A stretch of 10,780 nt of DNA from Phycisphaerae bacterium (GTDB taxonomy: Bacteria; Planctomycetota; Phycisphaerae; Sedimentisphaerales; Anaerobacaceae). The position numbers were made by a program, and so were the translations under genes. The notes beneath the pieces were generated by a model. It had not been told where the DNA came from and did not search any database. It saw nothing but the letters and a program-made list of their open reading frames with translations. The DNA lies in contig JAUWBX010000024.1 in NCBI GenBank assembly GCA_030609625.1, positions 1 through 10,780 on the forward strand. The letters run 5' to 3'. This document shows positions 1 through 6,749 of this stretch, in pieces; position 1 is the stretch's first letter, and each line of letters opens with the position of its first letter.

Positions 1-157
1 GAGGTGCTGATTTGCAACCAGGCACTGTCAGTGGCTGAGATTGCGTGGCTTGCCGGCAGGACTTTGCCGTTTGACAAACCGTTTTGACAGACATGAAGAC
101 GGCGAGCATTATGGCGAATTAGTGCATTCGTGGTTCGGTGAGCAGCTCTGGCCGTAG
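1..157 (+). pseudogene. 3' remnant of AraC-family transcription regulator, frameshifted
   Basis: The first frame from base 1 reads a second helix-turn-helix of AraC type: residues LSVAEIAWLAG match the usual LSIAEIAxxxGF pattern, then a TGA stop falls at 85-87. The expected continuation appears in frame 2 from about base 71 as LTNRFDRHEDG, which resembles the conserved LTRRFKRHFG-like recognition segment, and it runs to a TAG at 155-157. Between the glycine codon (55-57) and the TTG at 71 there are 13 nt where 15 to 18 would be expected, so a small deletion probably broke the frame. The 5' part lies outside the window. AraC/XylR-type proteins often control sugar-utilisation genes, which suits the hydrolases next door, but that link is inference. 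It could be an intact gene with an early stop if the second-frame match is chance. Confidence 0.5.
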
Positions 158-516
158 TGATGGAGCGTTGATACAGGGCTGCGTGACCAGCCGATGGTCT
201 TGCACCATTTCGGGGCCTGTACTGATTGACTCGGCATGGGCCCCGTTTGCTTTCAGACCGGAACTGCGCTGAAGAGCATTGCACGTCCAAGTGAACTCTT
301 AGGGCCGCATTGATATCTTCAACACACTTTTTCACCACTCCTACGCAGAAATTAGAATGAAGGCAAAAACGTTTGAGTCGCGAGTTTTTGAAATGGAATA
401 TAGCTCATTGAAGAGAAGAATATTGATAGTTTCAGAAAGAGTGATTCCCGGCAAAATCAAAGCTTTGACAAACTTGACGGGCACCCTAATCCAAGCTGCT
501 GTGCGACCGGTAGTGA
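158..516. other. 359-bp region with no convincing gene
   Basis: Apart from the hairpin at 211-245, nothing coding is recognisable. Open frames of 77-79 codons exist on both strands over roughly 340-600, but they overlap each other, have no good Shine-Dalgarno and no recognisable motif. A perfect 12-bp palindrome, TCAAAGCTTTGA, sits at 457-468, about 50 bp past the stop codon of the minus-strand hydrolase. Palindromes of this size are expected by chance in a window this long. No clear terminator for that gene was seen. Confidence 0.5.
211..245 (+). terminator. GC-rich hairpin after the AraC remnant, possible weak terminator
   Basis: Arms CGGGGCC (211-217) and GGCCCCG (239-245) are a perfect 7-bp inverted repeat around a 21-nt loop, with two possible G-T pairs and one further pair extending inward. 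The bases after the stem are TTTGCTTTC, only a poor T-tract, so it is at best a weak Rho-independent terminator for the plus-strand gene ending at 157. Confidence 0.25.
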
Positions 517-2295
517 TTATAATCCACCCGCCGGCACCGTTTCGTTGTCGAAATCTCCGACCGCGATCACCCAATCCGAGGTGTAGCCAAAATTAATCGT
601 CCGCCAGCCCGCGGACATGCTGCCCTTACTGATTTCGCTGTATTCATTCCTCGCATCCACCACAATTACCTGCTGGGAGCCGGGCATACTGCCGAGATTA
701 ATCTCGACCCTGCTGTCATTCTCTACAAAAAATACGAAATTCTCATAATCCTTTGTGCGCAGGCAGTACCCGGTGCCGTTGCGGACGCGGCCCGTATCGA
801 CTACCATGTCGAACATAAAGCGGTCTTTCGCCCAGAAATCCCTGAAGCAGCGGAAGGCGTGCTTGAGATTGTCCGGATGATAGCCACAGCCACAGTTCTG
901 GCTGAAAGGGCCGTAGCTGTTAAATCTTACGGAAAAATGCCCGAAAAAACCGCCCATGCCCCCGGCCATTTGTTCCCGCCAAATCAATCTTCTGCTGCCG
1001 TCTTCATTTAACCGCGCCTGCTCGGTGCTGCTCAATTTCACCGGCCAGCAGGCATAGCCATCGCTCATGCCGTACTGGTCCGGACCGTCACCTGGCTCCT
1101 GGCACGAGCTTGGCTCAACATATTTAAACCTGTTATATGTATGCCGCTCTTCGTAAAGATGGGGTTTGGATCTGTCGTTGTCAACGTCATTTCTTATTTC
1201 CTCATATCCCGAAGGACCATTCCTGGTAGTGGTCAATTCATAGCTGCCGCTGAATCCGGCATAGGAATTGATAGCAAAGGCGCTGTTTTTCCAGCCCCGG
1301 GCGCAAAGCATATGATTCCAGCCCATACGGTCATTCAGGTAATTCGCCCACTGGCTTGTAATCGATTCGGGATTCGGGAGTTCCAGGGTATCAAAGCCGA
1401 AGTTCATGCACCAGCCGGGGAGTGGTCCGAGCCTGGCCGCCGTATAACGCATCAAGCGCTTATGGTCATTCCCCAGCACGCCACCGGGCAGGAGATTCGG
1501 GGTCTGCTTACGGCCTTGATCACCCCAGGCCCAGATGTGGGTGCGTCCGCCCCGCTGGTGCGCATATTTGATTGCATATTCGAGGGTATCGAATACGTCC
1601 GGATCGGGTGCGGCAACATCAGTCGAGCTTACCATATTCCTGTCTAAAGCGCCTTTTTCAAACCAGGAATAGAAAATGGCGACAAAATAGATTTGAAAGC
1701 CGTTATCTACGGTATTATTCCAGTAGTTCTCGATCAGATGCTTTCTATTTATGGGGTCATCCCAAATGCGGGATGAATGGTTATACTGCTGCTCGTAGTC
1801 CTGCTGGTTCATATATACCTGGTACACATACGGCTTCAAGTCCGTGTCATCACGGTCCATAATCGCAAACTTGTTTCCCTTATGGGATAAGAAGCCCTTG
1901 ACGTCCGGTTCGGTCTGCGCATTGACAGTGATCTGGCCGACGTGGCTGTCGAGGCTGCCATCATTATCTGTGCCGTCCGAGCCATTGCATACGGTGTAGA
2001 ATGACCATTTGCCCATTTTCGAGCCGCAGAAGCGGAATTTCCACTTATCGCTACCGGTATAGAACATCTCGATCTTCCGCGTCTGGCCGCCTTCATGGGT
2101 AAAGACCGTCTTGGCTACAAGATCATAGGGATTCGATACCGGGTAGGAAGAATTGGCGATTTCCCATTCCAGCACTTCCCACATCTTGCAGGTTTTGCTG
2201 CCGAGATCCGCTGCGGAAATGTTCTTTTGCATTAAGAAAGTGGGAATAAGTGCTGCAAGTACCAAGACTAACTTAGATTTCCCATATGACTTCAT
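517..2295 (-). CDS. secreted glycoside hydrolase with DUF5060-like N-terminal domain
   Basis: A 592-aa exported protein that probably cleaves a polysaccharide or oligosaccharide; the substrate is unknown. Residues 1-29 form a Sec-type leader (KSK charge, LVLVLAALIPTF core, ending near SAA). Residues about 38-128 resemble DUF5060: the WEVLEWEI opening, SNPYDL, FTHEGG, FYTGSDKWKFRF and GKWSFY follow that domain's pattern. Residues about 135-495 look like a TIM-barrel core of the DUF4038/apiosidase-like type, with WAWGDQG, RYTAARLGPLPGWCMNFGFD and WREQMAGGMGGFFG. E305 and E382/E383 (HLYEERHTYNRF) are candidate catalytic acids. Residues about 500-580 (FVFFVENDSRVEINL to SDWVIAVG) resemble the C-terminal beta domain (Collagen_bind_2-like) common in this group. 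An AAGGAG box at 2304-2309 lies 8 nt before the ATG. The gene is divergent from the hydrolase at 2733. Family assignment is from motif memory; domain type is fairly sure, activity is not. Confidence 0.88.
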   Translation of the reverse strand: MKSYGKSKLVLVLAALIPTFLMQKNISAADLGSKTCKMWEVLEWEIANSSYPVSNPYDLVAKTVFTHEGGQTRKIEMFYTGSDKWKFRFCGSKMGKWSFYTVCNGSDGTDNDGSLDSHVGQITVNAQTEPDVKGFLSHKGNKFAIMDRDDTDLKPYVYQVYMNQQDYEQQYNHSSRIWDDPINRKHLIENYWNNTVDNGFQIYFVAIFYSWFEKGALDRNMVSSTDVAAPDPDVFDTLEYAIKYAHQRGGRTHIWAWGDQGRKQTPNLLPGGVLGNDHKRLMRYTAARLGPLPGWCMNFGFDTLELPNPESITSQWANYLNDRMGWNHMLCARGWKNSAFAINSYAGFSGSYELTTTRNGPSGYEEIRNDVDNDRSKPHLYEERHTYNRFKYVEPSSCQEPGDGPDQYGMSDGYACWPVKLSSTEQARLNEDGSRRLIWREQMAGGMGGFFGHFSVRFNSYGPFSQNCGCGYHPDNLKHAFRCFRDFWAKDRFMFDMVVDTGRVRNGTGYCLRTKDYENFVFFVENDSRVEINLGSMPGSQQVIVVDARNEYSEISKGSMSAGWRTINFGYTSDWVIAVGDFDNETVPAGGL

Positions 2296-2498
2296 ATATA
2301 GTGCTCCTTCACGCTATGACCTTCACAATACCAACGCAACCGATTGGCGCTGTGTTTACACCGCGGACATCGGTGGTGTTTATAGTTCCGGCTACGTCGG
2401 ACAATCTTGTGCTTGGACAAATCCTCAACACGCATGATTCTTTCCATTATATCCGCATAATAGTGTCCCAGTCCAGCCATAAAGATAGTCTCTTGCAT
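2292..2498 (-). pseudogene. possible N-terminal remnant of a zinc-ribbon (ISL3-like) transposase
   Basis: A 68-codon open frame with the segment MRVEDLSKHKIVRRSRNYKH followed by HRCPRCKHSANR. A basic stretch and a CxxC zinc-ribbon half near the N-terminus resemble the beginning of ISL3-like transposases. The second CxxC pair and the DDE domain are missing: similarity seems to end near residue 55, and the rest runs into the leader of the hydrolase at 517-2295. Its TGA stop overlaps that gene's ATG in an ATGA arrangement, so the hydrolase Shine-Dalgarno lies inside the tail of this frame. It may be a true relic that now serves as the 5' leader, or a chance frame. No terminal inverted repeats were identified. 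Confidence 0.35.
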
Positions 2499-2732
2499 AG
2501 ATTCTTATGTCTGACTGTCGGAAACTGAACCAAAAATCCTTGGAAATACCCTGTAATGATGCTACGGCCTCGGGAAAACTCTGTTTTTCGCTCGGTGTTC
2601 AACATTGCAGATGTACGCTTACCCTTCTGAAATAGCCTCATATTTGGCTTGGTATCTGTTCGCGACTTTAGGCTTGAATTGCCGCTGAAATCCACTAAGA
2701 TATTTCTGAAAAGTTAGTTCTCATAAGTCGTT
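2499..2732. other. divergent intergenic region between two hydrolase genes
   Basis: This is the part of the 437-bp divergent spacer not covered by the putative transposase remnant. No convincing gene is present: an open frame over 2447-2695 on the minus strand has no recognisable motif and no good ribosome site. A weak sigma-70-like pair, TTGAAT (2674-2679) and TAAGAT (2696-2701) with 16-nt spacing, could drive the plus-strand hydrolase at 2733. Shared regulatory sites for the two divergent genes would be expected here, but I cannot name an operator. Confidence 0.4.
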
Positions 2733-2736
2733 ATGA
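2721..2736 (+). promoter_or_regulatory. inverted repeat covering the start codon of the six-hairpin hydrolase
   Basis: TCATAA-GTCG-TTATGA is a perfect 6-bp dyad with a 4-nt spacer, and its right arm contains the ATG at 2733. In RNA it could form a short hairpin hiding the initiation codon; as DNA it could be a small operator. No clear Shine-Dalgarno precedes this ATG. Repeats this short are common by chance, so position is the only argument. Confidence 0.25.
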
Positions 2737-5009
2737 AAAATGAAAATTATATATTGGTTTTTTTCTATTGTATAATATTGTTTTTTTTGGTGGTTCCCCG
2801 GACCCAAGCTGCGTATGAAAGTAAGTCGTCCACCACGAAAACCAATATTGTCTCTCAACTCAACAAAAATGTTCCGGACGATTTCCCCCGCTTTACTTTT
2901 ATCAATCACCCTGAGCAAGCCCAATTGCTCAGTCACTTTCTCTGGTATCATTTTCATCATCGACTTGGCAACAGCATGACCCTGTTTAATAAGGAGTACC
3001 TTCTGACCGCCGACATCTGGCTCGGCAACGCCTATCCCCGGGGCTCGAAAGAAAAGATTCAGGACGTCCATCGTCGTGTCCTGTTAGGGATATATATAGA
3101 TAATGAAGGTTATGTTTCAAGTCACCAGCATTTTTCCCAGGCCCACGACCTGGGTTGGCCTTTCCCTTCCTGGGGTCAATCCCACAAGGATCTTGCCCGA
3201 GTGAAAGGCAAAACCGCTGGCTGGCACTTTCAACCGCTGAAAAGTGTGCGAGGCTGGATTGGCGGACATCTCCGTACCTGGAATAGGAAAGAATATACCG
3301 GCGAAACCGCTGCTTCCCTCTGGGAGTTGTACAATGTCAAATCCCTGGGTATTAAAAATAATAGTTGGCATCTGGAAGCTACCGGACCTTCACCCGCTAT
3401 AACGACTCCCAAAGGCTATAGTTTCAACGCTTTCGATTCGCCGTATCTGCAACTTCGCTGGAAGCGCTCCGGCGCCTCTCTAAATCACACGGTCCCCTAT
3501 GTTGAATGGTTGCGCGAGACCGATACGGATTACAGCTCCGACCGCCGCGTATATTTCTATCCCGACAAAACGCCGCTGTCCCGCGAATATCAACATTCCA
3601 TTATGACCATGTACCGTCATCCTCAATGGCAGGGTAAAATCAAACGGATTCGTATCTCCCTTGCGCCGGGAGAATCCAAGGTTACATTCGAAATCGATTC
3701 CTTCTTCACGGTTTATGATACCCGTCACACGATCAACAATCCGATTTTTATCCTGACTTCCTGTCGTTATTTTAACTGGACGGGCGACCTGGATTTCTTG
3801 CGCCGTCAGATTAATCGAATGCGTCTGGCCCTGCGTTATCAACAGACCGTAATGGGTGGTCTGAAATATAATCACATCCGTAATCCCTGGCCCGGCCAGG
3901 ACGGCTTACCCAGTTGGCACAAAGATGATAACGGAAAACTAACTTTTAACTCCGGCCATGGTATAGGCAACAACTATTGGGATATCTTACCTTTCGGGTG
4001 GGATGATTTGTATGCCACCAACCAGTATTACGCTGCCACGCTCGCGATGGCCGAGATGGAAGAAGCAATTCAGCAAAATCCCGGTTGGAACATTCCCCTC
4101 GGAACTACGAAATTAGACCCGCAGCAGTTGCGCCGACAAGCCCGCCAGGTGAAAGAAACTGCAAATCGTCTTTTCTGGAATAAACAAAACGGTCGCTTTA
4201 TTGCCTGCATTGATAAAAATGACAACAAACACGATTACGGCTACACCTTCCTTAATCTCGATGCCATCTGGTACGATTTGGCAAACCGGGACCATGCCCA
4301 GCAGATAATGGACTGGATTAGCGGCAGGTGGATCGTGGCGGGCGACACTTCCAGAGGGAAAGATATTTACCACTGGCGCTTCGGCCCGCGGGCCACCACC
4401 CGCCGTAATATTGAATGGTACGGACAGGGCTGGTGGGCGCCCGAGAGTCTGGATTGGGGCTCCCAGGTGCAGGACGGCGGCGCAGTGCTGGGCTTTACGT
4501 TTTATGATCTCTGGGCACGCCTGAAAATCCTCGGACCGGATGATGCCTGGGAGAGGCTTACGGAAATTCTCACCTGGGAAAAAGAGGTCCATACTGAAGG
4601 CGGCTATCGGAAATATTACGAGGGCGGCAAACGAGGCACGACCCTGCAGGGCGGCGGCACCTGCGGCGGGCTCGGCATCGATTACGAGTTTTACGAAAGC
4701 TCCCTTCTGCCCTCGATCATCCCCTATGGATTCCTCGGCCTTAGCGCCCGACCCGACGGCTCTTTGGTCATCAATCCCCGACTGCCCAAAGCCTGCCCCG
4801 AAATTGCCGTCAATAATATCCTGTATCACAATGTCCGTTTCGATATCCGCGTGGCCAATAAAACTATCGAGATTAATTGTAAAGACCTTCTCCTGGATAC
4901 GATTCGCATTGTTCTTGAAGGGACCTGGAAACGAAGAAAGTCCGACTGGCGTGGCTCTACTTGTCACATCAATCAAGCCGGCACATATTATTTTACCAAA
5001 TGTAATTAG
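2733..5009 (+). CDS. secreted six-hairpin (alpha/alpha)6 glycosidase, family uncertain
   Basis: A 758-aa exported protein. Residues 1-27 are a Sec leader with a strongly hydrophobic core (YILVFFYCIILFFLVV) and probable cleavage near TQA-A. Residues about 50-325 are a beta-rich N-terminal part (DIWLGN, YLQLRWKRSG, KIKRIRISLAPGESKVTF). Residues about 335-670 look like an (alpha/alpha)6 barrel: GNNYWDILPFGWDDLYATNQ at 413-430 resembles the active-site loop of six-hairpin glycosidases of clan GH-L or GH78-like type, and GTCGGLGIDYEFYESSLLPS at 642-661 with YGFLGL closes the barrel. ARPDGSLVINPRLP (672-685) begins the usual C-terminal beta sandwich. Catalytic residues cannot be fixed from sequence alone; D418, D424, E571 and E655 are candidates. 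The ATG lacks a strong ribosome site and lies in a small dyad. The gene is divergent from a second secreted hydrolase and is followed 185 bp later by a nucleoside-hydrolase lipoprotein. The fold is likely, the exact family is not known. Confidence 0.87.
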   Translation: MKNENYILVFFYCIILFFLVVPRTQAAYESKSSTTKTNIVSQLNKNVPDDFPRFTFINHPEQAQLLSHFLWYHFHHRLGNSMTLFNKEYLLTADIWLGNAYPRGSKEKIQDVHRRVLLGIYIDNEGYVSSHQHFSQAHDLGWPFPSWGQSHKDLARVKGKTAGWHFQPLKSVRGWIGGHLRTWNRKEYTGETAASLWELYNVKSLGIKNNSWHLEATGPSPAITTPKGYSFNAFDSPYLQLRWKRSGASLNHTVPYVEWLRETDTDYSSDRRVYFYPDKTPLSREYQHSIMTMYRHPQWQGKIKRIRISLAPGESKVTFEIDSFFTVYDTRHTINNPIFILTSCRYFNWTGDLDFLRRQINRMRLALRYQQTVMGGLKYNHIRNPWPGQDGLPSWHKDDNGKLTFNSGHGIGNNYWDILPFGWDDLYATNQYYAATLAMAEMEEAIQQNPGWNIPLGTTKLDPQQLRRQARQVKETANRLFWNKQNGRFIACIDKNDNKHDYGYTFLNLDAIWYDLANRDHAQQIMDWISGRWIVAGDTSRGKDIYHWRFGPRATTRRNIEWYGQGWWAPESLDWGSQVQDGGAVLGFTFYDLWARLKILGPDDAWERLTEILTWEKEVHTEGGYRKYYEGGKRGTTLQGGGTCGGLGIDYEFYESSLLPSIIPYGFLGLSARPDGSLVINPRLPKACPEIAVNNILYHNVRFDIRVANKTIEINCKDLLLDTIRIVLEGTWKRRKSDWRGSTCHINQAGTYYFTKCN

Positions 5010-5032
5010 GACTGCTAAAGAAATTAGGTTTC

Positions 5033-5097
5033 GTTTTGGCTCCAGCGAGGACAAGGCTGACACCGCCAGCCGAAGCCGCAGCCAGCCAAAACTTGTC
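5033..5097. repeat. compound inverted repeat between hydrolase and lipoprotein genes
   Basis: GTTTTGGCT (5033-5041) is the exact reverse complement of AGCCAAAAC (5084-5092). Inside it GGCTG (5055-5059) pairs with CAGCC (5067-5071), and GACAAG (5050-5055) pairs with CTTGTC (5092-5097) as an alternative fold. The core is GC-rich in an AT-rich spacer. No T-tract follows on the plus strand, so it is not a standard terminator. It may be an RNA-processing or mRNA-stabilising structure at the hydrolase 3' end, or part of a dispersed repeat. Confidence 0.4.
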
Positions 5098-5124
5098 TGA
5101 CAACAGTCAAGAATGGAAGATAAT
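5094..5124 (+). promoter_or_regulatory. candidate promoter for nucleoside hydrolase lipoprotein
   Basis: TTGTCT (5094-5099) and GATAAT (5119-5124) form a sigma-70-like pair with 19-nt spacing, slightly long. It would place the start about 65 nt before the ATG at 5195. Its -35 element overlaps the right arm of the inverted repeat. Confidence 0.25.
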
Positions 5125-5194
5125 TTATTTACAAGTCCTTAGTATTTCAAAAGTGAAAGATGAACTACATTGTGTGTAATGAGGAGTTTGCATT

Positions 5195-6208
5195 ATGACT
5201 ATTCGACCTGATTATTTGTGGTTGATTGCAAGAGTATTTGTAGTTGGTTTGGTTGGGGTATTGCTTACCGGCTGTAGGAGCGGCGGACCTCTGGCTTACA
5301 GGCAAGCAGTCCCGATTATTTTTGACACGGATATCGGCACCGACGTGGATGACGCGGGAACCTTGGCAATACTTCATATCCTGGCCGATCGGGGCGAAGC
5401 CGAGATTTTGGCAACTATGAGCGCTAATCAAAATCGTTGGTGTGCGCCGGCCATCGATGTAATCAATACCTATTATGGCCGGGGGGATATACTTATTGGC
5501 TCTTCGAAGACAGGCCCCAGCCCCGAAGAATGGTACCATGACAGTGTCCCCGAGTACCCCCATGATTTAACTACCAGTGATGACGCTCCGGATGCCGTTG
5601 CCCTGTATCGAAAGATTCTGGCGGCCCAGCCCGACCAAAGTGTGACTATCGTGGTCGTGGGGTGGCTTACGAACATGGCCGACCTGCTCAACAGCAAACC
5701 GGATCAGTACAGCCCACTTACCGGAAGACAAATGGTTAAAGCCAAGGTCAAAGAGTTGGTCTCTATGGGCGGCAGATGGCCAAACTCACCCAAAAACGAA
5801 GGCGAATATAATTTTCACATGGACGGAGCGGCCGCACACAGGGTGATCAGCGACTGGCCCGGTAAGATCATGTTCACGGGTTTGGGCAAAGATGTGATGA
5901 CTGGCGCTCGGTTAGTGGCTCAGGGACCGAAGGATAATCCGGTGCCGGCGTTTTATCGAAATTTCTTTAAGGGGCACAAGGTGTCCGAAAGATCAAGTTG
6001 GGATCTAATTGCCGTATTGTACGCGGTCCGGGGTCTATCCGATTATTTCACCGCTGTCTCGGAGGGTAAATGTGTGGGCCAAAAAGACGGAAGCAATCAA
6101 TGGATCCCCGGCCCCCCTTCAAACCATGCCTATCTGGTTTATAAGATGCCCCAGACGGAACTGGCCGCGGTGATCGAGGATTTGCTATTAACCCCGCCCG
6201 TCCCGTGA
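5195..6208 (+). CDS. nucleoside hydrolase-family (IUNH) lipoprotein
   Basis: A 337-aa protein of the inosine-uridine preferring nucleoside hydrolase superfamily, which hydrolyses N-ribosidic bonds with a bound calcium ion. Residues 1-27 are a lipoprotein leader with lipobox LLTGC (Cys27), so it is probably membrane-anchored outside the cytoplasm. The family signature is at 44-54 (DTDIGTDVDDA), giving D46, D50, D52 and D53 as metal and catalytic residues. LTNMADLL (158-165) matches the LTN motif, EYNFHMD (204-210) the N-rich ribose-binding loop, and SSWDLIAVLYA (267-277) the conserved final Asp (D270). Length fits the family. An AGGAG box (5182-5186) lies 8 nt before the ATG. It follows the six-hairpin hydrolase on the same strand. 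Members found next to glycoside hydrolases may act on glycosides other than nucleosides, so the exact substrate is open. Confidence 0.9.
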   Translation: MTIRPDYLWLIARVFVVGLVGVLLTGCRSGGPLAYRQAVPIIFDTDIGTDVDDAGTLAILHILADRGEAEILATMSANQNRWCAPAIDVINTYYGRGDILIGSSKTGPSPEEWYHDSVPEYPHDLTTSDDAPDAVALYRKILAAQPDQSVTIVVVGWLTNMADLLNSKPDQYSPLTGRQMVKAKVKELVSMGGRWPNSPKNEGEYNFHMDGAAAHRVISDWPGKIMFTGLGKDVMTGARLVAQGPKDNPVPAFYRNFFKGHKVSERSSWDLIAVLYAVRGLSDYFTAVSEGKCVGQKDGSNQWIPGPPSNHAYLVYKMPQTELAAVIEDLLLTPPVP

Positions 6209-6398
6209 GAAATAACTTCTTTCGTGAAAATCAGCAGATTGGCTAATGCCTATGCTCTGGATGAAACCGGTAAACGGCATGACGGTAATTCCTGTGGAGC
6301 GAAACCACAAGCTGCTGTGCATCAATTTAAGTCGTTTGCGCAACTGCAGGTGTAAAATTATCGTGGAATTATAAGGAAGAATAGTTCTTAGTGAATTT

Positions 6399-6404
6399 AG
6401 GAGG
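6399..6404 (+). promoter_or_regulatory. strong Shine-Dalgarno unusually close to the gfo-like start
   Basis: AGGAGG is a full consensus ribosome site but lies only 3 nt before the GTG at 6408, closer than the usual 5-9 nt. The in-frame codons at better distances are ATA (6411) and ATT (6414). Either initiation is inefficient or a rare start is used; the gene is broken anyway. Confidence 0.5.
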
Positions 6405-6407
6405 TGC

Positions 6408-6749
6408 GTGATAATTAAACGCATCCGCAGAAATTTTTTGAAACAGGTTGGTTTAGGTATGGCGGGTGCTTCTGTTCTCCGGTCGTACCCCGCGGTCGGG
6501 GCCACCGGCGCTAACGAGAAAATCGTTATCGACCTGATTAGTTGCGGTGGGATGGGCAGTAAATTGCTCCGCTCGTTCGCCTTGCAAAAGGATGTGCGGG
6601 TGGCGTACGTCTGCGACGTGGATAGTGAGCACACCGAGAAAGGCAAAAAAAATGTGCAGGAAGCTGCCGACAGCACGCCGAAAGTAGTTTGTGATTTGCG
6701 CAAAGTCCTTGATGGTCGGTCGGTGGATGCCATCGTTCTGAGTAGCTAA
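6408..6749 (+). pseudogene. Tat-exported Gfo/Idh/MocA oxidoreductase, 3'-truncated
   Basis: The 113-codon frame is the beginning of an NAD(P)-dependent sugar or cyclitol oxidoreductase of the Gfo/Idh/MocA family; intact exported members are about 400-470 residues. Residues 5-22 are a twin-arginine leader (RIRRNFLKQVGLGMAGAS). The Rossmann half follows: IDLISCGGMGSKLL is the dinucleotide-binding loop (its first glycine positions are altered compared with GxGxxG), AYVCDVDSE ends beta strand 2 with the acidic cofactor-selecting Asp, and SVDAIVLSS is the strand before the usual ATPDHWH-type loop. The protein stops exactly where that loop should begin. From about 6741 the homology is gone and integrase sequence follows, so about three quarters of the gene, with the substrate domain, is lost. 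It is almost certainly nonfunctional. Confidence 0.85.

Noticed and set aside
457..468. Perfect 12-bp palindrome TCAAAGCTTTGA
   Set aside because: A few perfect 12-mers are expected by chance in a window this size, and no partner site or promoter was seen.
492..504. 13-mer CAAGCTGCTGTGC repeated at 6308-6320
   Set aside because: One shared 13-mer is about what chance predicts over 10.8 kb, with no extended similarity around either copy.
1141..1647. 168-codon plus-strand frame inside the DUF5060 hydrolase
   Set aside because: Antisense shadow of a clearly coding gene with a signal peptide and domains.
2447..2695. 82-codon minus-strand frame in the divergent spacer
   Set aside because: No motif, no good ribosome site, and it overlaps the putative transposase remnant in another frame.
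4113..5063. 316-codon minus-strand frame
   Set aside because: It lies antisense inside the six-hairpin hydrolase, is rich in Ala/Gly/Pro from GC-rich antisense codons, and has no motif.
6246..6374. 42-codon frame (MPMLWMKPVNG...) between the lipoprotein and gfo relic
   Set aside because: No Shine-Dalgarno and no recognisable similarity; the length is expected by chance.
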